NCBI RefSeq assembly: GCF_003151075.1
Contig: NZ_CP029482.1
Location: 3,286,001-3,350,000 of the forward strand
Length of the DNA stretch: 64,000 nucleotides
Reading direction: 5' to 3'
Source: Pseudomonas sp. 31-12
GTDB taxonomy: Bacteria; Pseudomonadota; Gammaproteobacteria; Pseudomonadales; Pseudomonadaceae
How positions within the stretch are numbered: position 1 is the first letter of the stretch; every line of letters begins with the position of its first letter. A program made the position numbers and the translations under genes. Positions 50,538 to 59,630 of the stretch are shown here, one piece after another. Below the pieces are notes generated by a model that was not told where the DNA came from, did not search any database, and saw only the letters and a list, made by a program, of their open reading frames with translations.

Positions 50538-53500
50538 TGTTGCGCCTCCAGTTGCTTTTCCAGTTTTAGCGCCTTGGCCGCTTTGCGCTTTTCACCGCGC
50601 TCCACAAAGTTACGGATCAATACGTAGAACACTGGCGTCAGCAACAGGCCGAAGAAGGTCACCCCGAGCATCCCGGAGAACACCGCCACACCCATGGCGT
50701 GACGCATTTCGGCACCGGCACCGCTGGAGAAGACCAGAGGCACAACACCCATGATGAACGCGAAGGAGGTCATCAGGATCGGACGCAGACGCAGACGGCA
50801 GGCTTCCAGTACTGCGGCGAGCGGGCTGAGACCTTCGTCCTGCTGTTTATCCTTGGCAAACTCGACGATCAGAATCGCGTTCTTACACGCAAGTCCCACC
50901 AGTACGATCAAGCCGATCTGGGTGAAGATGTTGTTGTCGCCTCCCGAAGCAATGACACCGGTAATGGCCGACAGCAGGGTCATCGGTACGATCAGGATCA
51001 CCGCCAGTGGCAGGCTCCAGCTTTCGTATTGAGCGGCGAGCACCAGGAACGCCAGCAATACGCAGAGCGGGAACACGAACAGCGCGGTGTTGCCGGACAG
51101 AATCTGCTGGTAGGTCAGGTCGGTCCATTCGTAGGTCATGCCGTTCGGAAGTTCTTCCTTGAGCAGTTTCTCGATGGCGGCCTGAGCCTGGCCGGAGCTG
51201 TAGCCCGGGGCTGCTGCACCGTTGATTTCAGCAGTGATGAAGCCGTTGTAGTGCATCACGCGGTCCGGCCCCGAGGTGTCGCTGACCTTGATGAAGGTCG
51301 CCAGCGGGATCATCTCGCCCTTGTTGTTACGCACTTTCAGCTGACCGATCTGGTCCGGCTCGAGACGGAACTGCTGTTCAGCCTGAACGTTGACCTGATA
51401 GGTGCGACCGAAGCGGTTGAAGTCGTTGGCATACAGCGAACCCAGGTAGATCTGCAGGGTGTCGAAGATGTCGCTGACAGCCACGCCGTGGGTCTTGGCT
51501 TTTTCCCGGTCGATGGCAGCATCGACCTGCGGCACGTTCACGGTGTAGCTGGTGAACAGGGCGGCCAGTTCCGGCACGTTGTGGCTCTTGGTGATGATGT
51601 TCATGGTTTCTTTGTACAGCTCGTCGTAGCCCAGGTTGCCCCGGTCTTCGATCTGCAGGCGGAAACCACCGATGGTCCCCAGGCCTTGTACCGGCGGCGG
51701 CGGGAAGATCGCCATGTAGGCTTCTTGAATCCCGGCGAACTGGCCGTTCAATGCACCGGCAATCGCACCGGCGGACATGCTCGGGTCTTTGCGCTCGTCG
51801 AACGGTTTCAGGGTCACAAACACGATGCCGGCGTTAGGGCTGTTGGTGAAACCGTTGATCGACAGGCCCGGGAAGGCCACCGCACTTTCCACACCCGGCT
51901 GTTTCAGGGCCAGGTCGGACATGCGCTTGATCACATCTTCGGTACGGTCCAGGCTCGAGGCGTCCGGCAGTTGCGCGAAGGCCACCAGGTATTGCTTGTC
52001 CTGGCCGGGTACGAAACCGGTCGGGGTGTGGGCGAAACCGAAGAAGGTCAGCACCATCAGGCCTGCGTACAGCAGCAGGGCGATACCGCTGCTGCGGATA
52101 ACCCGCGCTACGGTGCCGACATAGCCATGGCTGGCGCGTTCGAAGAACCGGTTGAACGGACGGAACAGCCAGCCGCCCAGTAGTTTATCAAGCACTTTGG
52201 TAAAGCGATCTTTCGGCGCACTGTGGCTCTTGAGCAGCACGGCGGCCAGGGCAGGGGACAGAGTCAGCGAGTTGAACGCCGAGATCACGGTCGAGATGGC
52301 AATGGTCAGGGCAAACTGTTTGTAGAACTGGCCGGTGAGTCCGGAAATGAACGCCGCCGGGATAAATACCGCACACAGCACCAGCGCCGTCGCGATGATC
52401 GGCCCGGTCACCTCTCGCATGGCTTTCTTGGTGGCTTCGACGGGCGTTTCTCCCAGCTCGATGTGCCTTTCCACGTTCTCCACCACCACGATGGCGTCGT
52501 CCACCACGATACCGATGGCCAGTACCAATCCGAACAGCGACAGGGCGTTCAGCGAGAAGCCGAACAAGTGCATCACCGCAAATGTACCGATCAGCGAAAC
52601 CGGCACCGCCACCAAGGGAATGATCGAGGCACGCCAGGTTTGCAGGAACAGAATCACTACCAGAACAACGAGGATCAGCGCTTCGAAGAGGGTGTGGACC
52701 ACCGCCTCGATGGAGCCGCGCACGAAGATCGTCGGGTCATAGACGATGCTGAAATCCATGCCTTCCGGGAAGTTCCTCTTCAGCTCGGCCATTTTGTCGC
52801 GAACTTCGTTGGAGATCTCGATCGCGTTGGAACCAGGGCGCTGGAAGATCGGGATCGCCACCGCCGGCTGGTTGTTCAGCAGCGAGCGCAAGGCGTATTG
52901 GCTGGACCCCAGTTCAACGCGAGCGATGTCTTTCAGACGCGTGATTTCACCGTTGTCGCCGGAGCGAATGATGATGTTCTCGAACTCTTCTTCAGAAACC
53001 AGACGGCCCTGAGTGTTGACCGACAGCTGGAACGCAGTGGCATTCGGTGCAGGCGGTGCACCCAGTGCACCGGCAGCGACCTGACGGTTCTGTTCACGAA
53101 TCGCGGTTACCACATCGGTGGCAGTCAGGTTACGCGAAGCGGTCTTGTTCGGATCGAGCCAGACCCGCAGCGAGTAGTCGCCCATGCCGAACAGTTGCAC
53201 GTCACCGACACCGCCCAGACGCGCCAGCTCATCCTTGATGTTGAGCAAGGCGTAGTTGGACAGGTAGAGCATGTCGTAACGTTTGTCCGGGGAGGTCAAG
53301 TGCACAACCATGGTCAGGTCGGGCGACGCCTTGTCGACGGTGATACCGATGCGCGTCACTTCTTCTGGAAGTTTTGGCTCAGTCCGGGTCACGCGGTTCT
53401 GAACCTGTACCTGCGCGTTGTCCAGGTCGGTGCCCAGGGCAAAGGTGATGGTCAGGGTGATCTTGCCGTCAGCGGTGGATTGCGAGGACATGTACAGCAT

Positions 53501-53728
53501 GTTCTCGACGCCGGTGATGGCTTGCTCCAAAGGAGCGGCCACGGTTTCACCGATGACTTTCGGGTTGGCGCCCGGGAAGTTGGCACGGACCACAACGGTC
53601 GGTGGCACCACTTCCGGGTATTCGCTGATCGGCAACTGGAACAGCGAGATGGCGCCGGCGATCAGGATCAGCAGCGAAAGCACCGCTGCGAAGATCGGCC
53701 GTGAGATGAAGAATTGGGAAAAATTCAT
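50534..53728 (-). CDS. mexF: RND multidrug efflux pump MexF
   Basis: 1064 residues (MexF of P. aeruginosa has 1062), nearly collinear with it. The N-terminus MNFSQFFISRPIFAAVLSLL is characteristic, and twelve membrane segments with two large periplasmic loops are visible. The proton-relay acidic pair is in GIVVDDAIVVVENVE of segment 4. It exports chloramphenicol, fluoroquinolones, trimethoprim and quorum-sensing precursors in P. aeruginosa. It starts 15 bases after mexE. Confidence 0.97.
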   Translation of the reverse strand: MNFSQFFISRPIFAAVLSLLILIAGAISLFQLPISEYPEVVPPTVVVRANFPGANPKVIGETVAAPLEQAITGVENMLYMSSQSTADGKITLTITFALGTDLDNAQVQVQNRVTRTEPKLPEEVTRIGITVDKASPDLTMVVHLTSPDKRYDMLYLSNYALLNIKDELARLGGVGDVQLFGMGDYSLRVWLDPNKTASRNLTATDVVTAIREQNRQVAAGALGAPPAPNATAFQLSVNTQGRLVSEEEFENIIIRSGDNGEITRLKDIARVELGSSQYALRSLLNNQPAVAIPIFQRPGSNAIEISNEVRDKMAELKRNFPEGMDFSIVYDPTIFVRGSIEAVVHTLFEALILVVLVVILFLQTWRASIIPLVAVPVSLIGTFAVMHLFGFSLNALSLFGLVLAIGIVVDDAIVVVENVERHIELGETPVEATKKAMREVTGPIIATALVLCAVFIPAAFISGLTGQFYKQFALTIAISTVISAFNSLTLSPALAAVLLKSHSAPKDRFTKVLDKLLGGWLFRPFNRFFERASHGYVGTVARVIRSSGIALLLYAGLMVLTFFGFAHTPTGFVPGQDKQYLVAFAQLPDASSLDRTEDVIKRMSDLALKQPGVESAVAFPGLSINGFTNSPNAGIVFVTLKPFDERKDPSMSAGAIAGALNGQFAGIQEAYMAIFPPPPVQGLGTIGGFRLQIEDRGNLGYDELYKETMNIITKSHNVPELAALFTSYTVNVPQVDAAIDREKAKTHGVAVSDIFDTLQIYLGSLYANDFNRFGRTYQVNVQAEQQFRLEPDQIGQLKVRNNKGEMIPLATFIKVSDTSGPDRVMHYNGFITAEINGAAAPGYSSGQAQAAIEKLLKEELPNGMTYEWTDLTYQQILSGNTALFVFPLCVLLAFLVLAAQYESWSLPLAVILIVPMTLLSAITGVIASGGDNNIFTQIGLIVLVGLACKNAILIVEFAKDKQQDEGLSPLAAVLEACRLRLRPILMTSFAFIMGVVPLVFSSGAGAEMRHAMGVAVFSGMLGVTFFGLLLTPVFYVLIRNFVERGEKRKAAKALKLEKQLEAQQ

Positions 53729-53743
53729 CGGAGTTGTCGTCCC

Positions 53744-54997
53744 TTAACCGCGTGGAGTCGCAGCAGCCAGTTTCACAACCGAACCCGGCGCGACCTTGGC
53801 AGGTGCGACTTGGGGCAGGTTGCTGGCTTCCAGCGCTTGTCGTTGTTGTGCGAGTGCCGCGAGGGTTTGTTCGCTGGCCATCGGGATCACTTCAGGGGTG
53901 ACCGGTGAGCCAGGGCGAACCCGTTGCAGCCCCTTGACGATGACGGTGTCATCCTTGTTCAGGCCGCTGCGCACGATGCGCAAACCTTCGATCTTCGGAC
54001 CGAGCTCGACCGAGCGATAAACCGTCTTGTTGTCGGCATCCATCACCAGCACGAACTTTTTACCCAGATCGGTACCGACCGCTTCGTCGTTGATCAGCAC
54101 GGCGGAGTAGGTGCCGCTACCGACCAGTTTCAGGCGAGCATACAAGCCAGGGGTGTACTGGCCGTCGGCGTTATCGAAGACCGCGCGGCCGCGGATGGTG
54201 CCGGTTTTCGGGTTGACCTGGTTGTCGACGAAGTTCATCACACCCTGGTGCGGGTTGCCGTCTTCGTTGGACAGACCGAGGTAAACCGGGGTGGTTGCAC
54301 CGCGTTTGCCCTGACGCGCGAGCTGGGTGTATTTGAGGAACACGCGTTCGTCAGCGTCGAAGTAGGCGTAGACCTTGTCAGTGGAAACGACGCTGGTCAG
54401 CGCGGTGGTATCGGCGGTCACCAGGTTGCCGGCGGTGATTTCCGCACGGCTGACGCGACCACTGATGGGCGCGGTGACACGGGTGAAGCTCAGGTTCAGT
54501 TTGGCCAGGTCCAGTTGCGCCTGGAGGGCACCGACGGCGGCGCGGGCTTCTTGGGAAGCGCTGGTGCGCGAGTCAGCGAGTTCCGCGGAGATGGCGTTGC
54601 TCGCACGCAAGCGTTCACCGCGCTGGGCTTCGTTTTCGCTGCGAGTAGCGTTGGCGCGACCTTGGGCAACCAGTGCTTCGAGGCGGCGAACCTCAGCCTG
54701 GAAAGGGCGTGGGTCAATCTGGAACAGCAAGTCACCTTTCTTGACCAGTGCGCCTTCAGTGAAGGCCACTTCATCAATCTGGCCGGAGACCCGTGGACGA
54801 ATTTCTACGGTTTCTGGCGCTTCAAGGCGTCCTGTGAATTCGTCCCACTCGTTGACCGGTTGTTCCAGCACCTTGGCGACACTGACTTTCGCCGCAGGCA
54901 TGGTAGCGGCAGACTCCGGAGCCTTGCCGCAGGCGCTCATCACCAGTACGGCCAACATGGCCAATGGGAAGCGCAAATGTTTGAGTGACTGTTCCAT
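53744..54997 (-). CDS. mexE: RND efflux periplasmic adaptor MexE
   Basis: 417 residues with a lipoprotein signal (LRFPLAMLAVLVMSACGK, lipid Cys near residue 23). The lipoyl halves (EIRPRVSGQIDEVAFTEGALV and RVTAPISGRVSRAEITAGNLV) flank a helical hairpin with QRGERLRASNAISAELADSR, as in MexE. The ATG at 54997 gives the MexE start MEQSL; the frame to 55012 adds five residues. A MexT-type box lies 75 bases upstream. Confidence 0.95.
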   Translation of the reverse strand: MEQSLKHLRFPLAMLAVLVMSACGKAPESAATMPAAKVSVAKVLEQPVNEWDEFTGRLEAPETVEIRPRVSGQIDEVAFTEGALVKKGDLLFQIDPRPFQAEVRRLEALVAQGRANATRSENEAQRGERLRASNAISAELADSRTSASQEARAAVGALQAQLDLAKLNLSFTRVTAPISGRVSRAEITAGNLVTADTTALTSVVSTDKVYAYFDADERVFLKYTQLARQGKRGATTPVYLGLSNEDGNPHQGVMNFVDNQVNPKTGTIRGRAVFDNADGQYTPGLYARLKLVGSGTYSAVLINDEAVGTDLGKKFVLVMDADNKTVYRSVELGPKIEGLRIVRSGLNKDDTVIVKGLQRVRPGSPVTPEVIPMASEQTLAALAQQRQALEASNLPQVAPAKVAPGSVVKLAAATPRG

Positions 54998-55071
54998 GGA
55001 TGCATCCGCCAATGTATTGAGATGGGCGGATGATGAGCGGCGGGGTGGTAGGGCACGAATCGAATGAAGCG

Positions 55072-55095
55072 AAGGTAACTATCATTCGGAATGAT
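55072..55095 (-). promoter_or_regulatory. MexT-type box upstream of mexE
   Basis: On the minus strand the sequence reads ATCA-N5-AATGAT-N4-ACCTT, against the known MexT consensus ATCA-N5-GTCGAT-N4-ACYAT. The ATCA and GAT are exact. It ends 75 bases before the mexE ATG. Confidence 0.65.
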
Positions 55096-55214
55096 ATAAG
55101 TCTGATGCCAGCCCTCTAGCATGCGCCTTACATTCGATGGGGATCAATTGGCTTGATGACAATTCTGTGTTGCGGGGAACGCAAAGAGCAATCTTGGAGA
55201 CCGAGGTGCGGCCT

Positions 55215-55293
55215 TCGCGGGCAAGCCCGCTCCCACAGGGAATTGTGGTGCTAATTAAATCCCTGCAGGGGCGAGGCTTGCCCGCGAAGAGGC
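55215..55293. repeat. REP inverted pair, one arm diverged
   Basis: CTTCGCGGGCAAGCCCGCTC (from 55213) faces GGGGCGAGGCTTGCCCGCGA (ending about 55287). It lies between mexT and mexE. Confidence 0.85.
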
Positions 55294-55318
55294 CATCAGC
55301 CCCCACAAAAGATCAGCA

Positions 55319-56236
55319 TCACGCCAGGCTATCTGGATCCCCGAAGAACATCTGAATCCTGGACCGCAACCAACGCTCACCCGGGTCATTGTCCTGCGAC
55401 CCACGCCAAGCCATGTGCAATTCAAAGCTGCGCACCGGCAACGGCGGGTCTTCAGCCCGCACACCGCCAGCCGCTGTCAAAGCATCGGCGGTGTAATCCG
55501 GCACCGTCGCGACAATATCGGTGCCGCTGAGGAGAGTGCTTAGCCCGTTGAACTGCGGCACTGCAAGCACCACATGACGCTTGCGACCGAGCTTTTCCAG
55601 TTCTTCATCTATAAAGCCGCTCAGGTCGCCGGCAAAGGACACCAACGCATGGGGACGGGCGCAGAAGTCATCCAGGCTCAACGGCCCCGGTACCGTGTCG
55701 GCACGCAGCAGCTTCGGCATGCTGCGGCGCAGCACTTTGCGCTTGGCGTTGGCCGGCAGGTCGGCGGTGTAGCTGACGCCGATGGAAATCTCGCCCGAGG
55801 CCAAGAGGCTCGGCATCAGGATGTAGTTGGCCCGGCGCACCACCAGCACGATACCCGGCGATTCGGCACGCAGACGCTTGAGGAGCATCGGCAATAGCGC
55901 GAACTCGACATCGTCCGACAGGCCGATGCGGAACACCGCCGTACTGGTCGCCGGATCGAATTCCGCCGCACGGCTGACGGCGGTAGAGATCGAATCCAGG
56001 GCCGGGGAGAGCAGGGCGAAGATTTCCACCGCGCGAGCGGACGGCTCCATGCTGCGCCCGGTGCGCACGAATAAAGGATCATCGAACAGCCCGCGCAGGC
56101 GCGACAGCGCCGCACTGATGGCCGGCTGGCCGAGGAACAATTTCTCCGCAGCACGGGTCACACTGCGTTCGTGCATCAATGTTTCAAAAACGATCAACAG
56201 GTTCAGGTCGACACGACGCAGGTCATTACGATTCAT
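55319..56236 (-). CDS. mexT: LysR-type activator MexT
   Basis: 305 residues. The N-terminus MNRNDLRRVDLNLLIVFETL and the helix-turn-helix RSVTRAAEKLFLGQPAISAALSRL match P. aeruginosa MexT closely, and the effector domain continues collinear to the end (RWLRSRIQMFFGDPDSL). MexT activates mexEF-oprN and mexS. The ATG at 56236 is chosen because it yields the known MexT start; the frame extends to 56299. It lies upstream of mexE in the same direction and divergent from mexS, the arrangement seen in P. aeruginosa. No frameshift or insertion is seen, so it appears intact, whereas PAO1-type strains often carry inactivating changes. Confidence 0.95.
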   Translation of the reverse strand: MNRNDLRRVDLNLLIVFETLMHERSVTRAAEKLFLGQPAISAALSRLRGLFDDPLFVRTGRSMEPSARAVEIFALLSPALDSISTAVSRAAEFDPATSTAVFRIGLSDDVEFALLPMLLKRLRAESPGIVLVVRRANYILMPSLLASGEISIGVSYTADLPANAKRKVLRRSMPKLLRADTVPGPLSLDDFCARPHALVSFAGDLSGFIDEELEKLGRKRHVVLAVPQFNGLSTLLSGTDIVATVPDYTADALTAAGGVRAEDPPLPVRSFELHMAWRGSQDNDPGERWLRSRIQMFFGDPDSLA

Positions 56237-56404
56237 CTGGAGTCCTGGCAGAGTCATCAAGCTTGACGAGAGCGGCCATATGAGAACAATGGCCGGCATG
56301 AATATTACGGGGAAAGGCTGCTACTCTGCACCGAATAATTCAGTTTTCCTGGAACGGATCCTCCAGATTTTCAAGACAACCGTTGATCCAACGGATGCTG
56401 CGGA

Positions 56405-56428
56405 ATCAATGACAGGCATGTCGACTAT
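56405..56428 (+). promoter_or_regulatory. MexT-type box upstream of mexS
   Basis: Reads ATCA-N5-AGGCAT-N4-ACTAT; ATCA and ACTAT match the MexT consensus exactly. It ends 77 bases before the mexS ATG, nearly the same distance as the mexE box. Confidence 0.68.
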
Positions 56429-56505
56429 TAATAGCCACTGATAGTCTTGGGTAGAAAGCCCAGATAGAGTTCAGGGCATTAGAGGTTTCTTTGACGAGGT
56501 TTGCG

Positions 56506-57528
56506 ATGTCACGCACGATCCGTTTTCACAAGTTTGGTCCAGCCGAGGTGCTCAAATGCGAAGAGCATGCGGCCGCTCTCCCTGCGCCGGGCGAAGTGCA
56601 GGTGCGCGTCGAGGCGATTGGCATCAGCTGGTACGACATTCTCTGGCGCCAGAACCTGGCCTCATCCCACGCTCGTCTGCCTTCTGGCCTTGGCCATGAA
56701 ATGTCTGGCGTTGTGACCGCGGTCGGCGAGGGCGTCGATGATCTGGAAGTCGGTGACAAGGTCGCCAGCTTCCCGGCTGAAAGCCCGAACGACTACCCGG
56801 TTTACGGCGAGCAGATCGTTCTGCCTCGCTCGGCACTGACCCGTTATCCGGACGTGCTCAGCCCGATTGAAGCTGCCGTGCATTACACGCCGCTGCTGAT
56901 TGCCTACTTCGCTTATGTCGACTTGGCACGGGTCAAGCCTGGCCAGTTCGCTTTGGTGACTGATGCCAGTCACTGTGCCGGTCCTTCGTTTGTGCAACTG
57001 GGCAAGGCATTGGGTGTGCGGGTAATTGCCGCCACCAAGACCGCTGAAGAACGTGAATACCTGCTGTCGCTGGGTGCCGAAAAAGTAATCGTCACTGAGG
57101 AAGAAGATCTGCTTATGCGGATCAACAAAATCACCGACAACCGCGGCGTGGACGTGGTGTTCGATGGCCTCGGCGGTCCGCAGATGTCACTGCTCGGTGA
57201 TGTGCTCGCGCCTCGTGGCAGCCTGGTGTTGTACGGTCTGCAAGGCGGTAACCAGACACCGTTCCCGGCCTGCGCAGCGTTCCAGAAGAACATTCAGTTC
57301 TTCGTTCACTGCATCGGCAACTTCACCGGCAAGCCGGAACTGGGCATCATCCAGGACCAGGTCGCACTGCAACGTGCCTTGCGCGACATCAACCAGCTGA
57401 CCGCCGACCGCGTGCTGCTGCCACTCAAGACTCGGGTCTTCCCGTTTTCCGAGTTTGTCGAGGCTCATCGCTACATGGACGAATGCCCGTGTCGCGAACG
57501 GGTCGCCCTGCAGGTCGAGCCGGCCTGA
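56506..57528 (+). CDS. mexS: Zinc-independent quinone oxidoreductase-like MexS
   Basis: 340 residues of the medium-chain dehydrogenase/quinone oxidoreductase family, like MexS (339). The start MSRTIRFHKFGPAEVLK is MexS-like; LVTDASHCAGPSFVQLGKALG takes the place of the glycine-rich NADPH loop, and DVVFDGLGGPQMSLLG follows. MexS is thought to remove a toxic electrophile; its loss induces mexEF-oprN through MexT. The ATG at 56506 is preceded by GAGG. It is divergent from mexT and followed by a strong terminator. Confidence 0.92.
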   Translation: MSRTIRFHKFGPAEVLKCEEHAAALPAPGEVQVRVEAIGISWYDILWRQNLASSHARLPSGLGHEMSGVVTAVGEGVDDLEVGDKVASFPAESPNDYPVYGEQIVLPRSALTRYPDVLSPIEAAVHYTPLLIAYFAYVDLARVKPGQFALVTDASHCAGPSFVQLGKALGVRVIAATKTAEEREYLLSLGAEKVIVTEEEDLLMRINKITDNRGVDVVFDGLGGPQMSLLGDVLAPRGSLVLYGLQGGNQTPFPACAAFQKNIQFFVHCIGNFTGKPELGIIQDQVALQRALRDINQLTADRVLLPLKTRVFPFSEFVEAHRYMDECPCRERVALQVEPA

Positions 57529-57536
57529 CGTTCCTG

Positions 57537-57565
57537 AAAAAAGTCCGTGCTTGCACGGACTTTTG
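57537..57565 (+). terminator. Intrinsic terminator after mexS
   Basis: AAGTCCGT and ACGGACTT pair around a GCTTGC loop, with an A run before and TTTT after. It starts about 9 bases after the mexS stop. Confidence 0.88.
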
Positions 57566-58084
57566 CATTGCCCCTCCGAAAATTCGAGACGTCCAGTCAA
57601 TCTGCGACGAAACCGTTCAGCAACTGAACTGGTTTTTGCTCTCAATCTGTATCTTCTAATCACCTTATAAGCCCCGATAATTGAATGATTACTTTCATCT
57701 CAAGGAATGAGCTATGGCTGGGTATTGGATAGATACTTTTCATTGCGCTCCGGTAATACAAACTCAACAAATAGCGCGTTATCGATCATTTGCCGAAAAA
57801 TTAATGACGACTTCTTTCTTTATTTCTCGTGCTACATGTCTGTGGGACTCTGTCGGATATTTCCTAGGACTCATCATTCAGTCGCAGGGTGCTTGCTCTG
57901 TGGGGCTTTGCAGCCATCGCAAACGAGTGGCGGCATAAGTAAGCTCGATTCATTTCAAATAATTACAGAAAACTAAGTGTTAGGATTTGATATCAAGCCC
58001 AGCACTTTAATCATGACAGGCAGCCGTTTGCGCAATGCATACAGTTGTTTGCGTGACATCGAACCTATGCGTAACAGGTAAACA
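57566..58084. other. A+T-rich region between mexS and an unknown gene
   Basis: About 520 bases, clearly richer in A+T than the flanks. It contains one candidate small gene (57714-57938). No RNA gene or repeat was recognised. Confidence 0.4.
57714..57938 (+). CDS. Candidate small orphan protein
   Basis: A 74-codon frame with AAGGAATGAGCT before the ATG, a good ribosome site. The product (MAGYWIDTFHCAP...) has four Cys and one hydrophobic stretch (GYFLGLIIQSQGA) but no recognisable domain. An overlapping frame from 57707 reads through the same bases. The A+T-rich composition suggests recent arrival or non-coding DNA. Treat as doubtful. Confidence 0.28.
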   Translation: MAGYWIDTFHCAPVIQTQQIARYRSFAEKLMTTSFFISRATCLWDSVGYFLGLIIQSQGACSVGLCSHRKRVAA

Positions 58085-59566
58085 ATGATGACCCATACCC
58101 ATGAACAGGCAATGAACTATGTTTATCAGCAAGTATTGCAGCGATTGCTGAGTTTTTTCTCTCGCGCCGAACGCACGGCATTGCAGCTGATGATTCAGCG
58201 TTTGGTGGTCGCGGCTGGGGGAATAGAGCGTATCGGAGAATACAAGGTGTTGGCGATCCAGTCCGGGGCCCGCGACAGTTGTTACACGCTTGCATTGCTG
58301 CGTGCCGCGCAACTGAGCATCGCCGGCCGAGCCCCTGCAACCTTCAAGCTGCGCGTGGCGACTTTGCGCACGAACGGAGCAAGCTCGACGGCCCTTGAAA
58401 ACATCCATCGCAGTTTCAGCGCGTTGTTTCTCTACGACGATCCTCGGGTCGAAGTGGTGATGGTCGATAATCGTGAAGTCCTGCCATTCAATCATCTGGC
58501 GTCCGTCTCCGAGGCGGGCCGCGAGTCAAATCGCCTCAATCTGCTGATGGTTGGCCACCGAAGAGCCTGGACCGGGCCGCTCGATCTATGGGATGACGGG
58601 TACCTGGCAACCGGCGAGTTTTATGGGCAGATCTCTCGTTGGGATCGGGGCGTCGATGCATTGGTCAGCAGCGATACACCTCGTCAGCAAAAGCAGTTCA
58701 TGGATGGGTTGGACCGTGCAGCGCAAAAGGCCGGTCTCAAGGCATCGAGTTACCCTGAATCCGGGTACGAAGAGCTTTTCGCGCGAGTGGATGAACTGGG
58801 CGGCGATTGCTATCGCGAGTTCTATGCCGGACATGGCCACGCCCAGTGGCGTCCGGCCGAATGTTTTGAGGCCTGTAGGCGCACGACCTTCATCGATATT
58901 CACGACATGCTGGTCAGCAACCTGGAAGATCGCTGGCCACTGCTCACCGATTTCCTTGGTTTTCAACCTGACGAACTGGCGGTCCAGCTCAGTGATAACG
59001 AATTCGTCAGCCTGTCGATTTTCGCGCACGTTCGGGGGCTGGAGGCTTGTTATGTTCACGGTCGCACGTATGAAGCGGGCGTTGCCGAATACGTGCAGCG
59101 GACCTTGGTGATGATGCGTCGCAAACAACTTCCCGAGCGCTTTTGCGAGCAGGCTCTGGAGAAGTTCAGCAATCCGACGACAATGTCTGACCAGCGAGCA
59201 CGGGCATCAACCGAGGCCCAGAAAAACCTCGGTTTGAGCGAGGCTCAGCTCGTGTGTTTGCTGTTCGCACCCTTTGTCGAGAATGGCGCCTCGCTTGAGC
59301 GCTTTTTGCGCCAATGTCATCCCGGCATGCTTGTGGCGTTGCCCGACCTGCACCGGGCGATGCAGGGCAAGCCGGCACCCGAGCAGGTTCTGCAATGGAT
59401 GGCCGACGTCAGCGGGCTGCCCGTCACTCTGATCGGCACGCTTTACCGCATGGGACCGGTGGCCCGGGGTGAGGTGCCTGGCCCTCAAGTCGGCGATACG
59501 CAAGTGCAAGCATTGGACATCGACGCGAGTACAGCTGCGAGTGGCGAACGGTCAACGGGGCATTGA
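58085..59566 (+). CDS. Unrecognised cytosolic protein, 493 residues
   Basis: I do not recognise this protein. It has no signal peptide and no membrane segments. The N-terminal 60 residues are helical (LSFFSRAERTALQLMIQRL). The middle carries YKVLAIQSGARDSCYTLALLRAAQ, RDPVEVVMVDN-like strands (ALFLYDDPRVEVVMVDNREV) and LNLLMVGHRRAWTGPLDLWDDGYLATGEFYGQ. The C-terminal part (about 360-470) is helical. The tail is Ala/Ser/Thr-rich. It starts with ATGATG after an AGGT site, and is followed 64 bases later by a MocR-type regulator in the same direction, so the two may be co-expressed. Good codon usage over the whole frame makes it a real gene. Confidence 0.75.
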   Translation: MMTHTHEQAMNYVYQQVLQRLLSFFSRAERTALQLMIQRLVVAAGGIERIGEYKVLAIQSGARDSCYTLALLRAAQLSIAGRAPATFKLRVATLRTNGASSTALENIHRSFSALFLYDDPRVEVVMVDNREVLPFNHLASVSEAGRESNRLNLLMVGHRRAWTGPLDLWDDGYLATGEFYGQISRWDRGVDALVSSDTPRQQKQFMDGLDRAAQKAGLKASSYPESGYEELFARVDELGGDCYREFYAGHGHAQWRPAECFEACRRTTFIDIHDMLVSNLEDRWPLLTDFLGFQPDELAVQLSDNEFVSLSIFAHVRGLEACYVHGRTYEAGVAEYVQRTLVMMRRKQLPERFCEQALEKFSNPTTMSDQRARASTEAQKNLGLSEAQLVCLLFAPFVENGASLERFLRQCHPGMLVALPDLHRAMQGKPAPEQVLQWMADVSGLPVTLIGTLYRMGPVARGEVPGPQVGDTQVQALDIDASTAASGERSTGH

Positions 59567-59630
59567 GAGTGCCGGATTTTACCGCGTTCATCCGCAAGCG
59601 CCCCGTGCGTAGCGTGTTCGGTCGTTACCC

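Larger units (their letters stand above)
54998..55318. other. mexE promoter region with REP-like pair
   Basis: About 320 bases between mexT and mexE, both on the minus strand. A MexT-type box is at 55072-55095 and REP-like arms at 55215-55293. Nothing else was recognised. Confidence 0.5.

Noticed and set aside
49077..52183. Two long plus-strand frames (49077-50627 and 50699-52183) opposite oprN and mexF
   Set aside because: Both are shadows of well-conserved efflux genes on the other strand.
56340..56404. Other partial matches to the MexT consensus, for example ATCC-N5 near 56359 and 56393
   Set aside because: They lack the exact ATCA and ACYAT ends, whereas the site at 56405-56428 has both.
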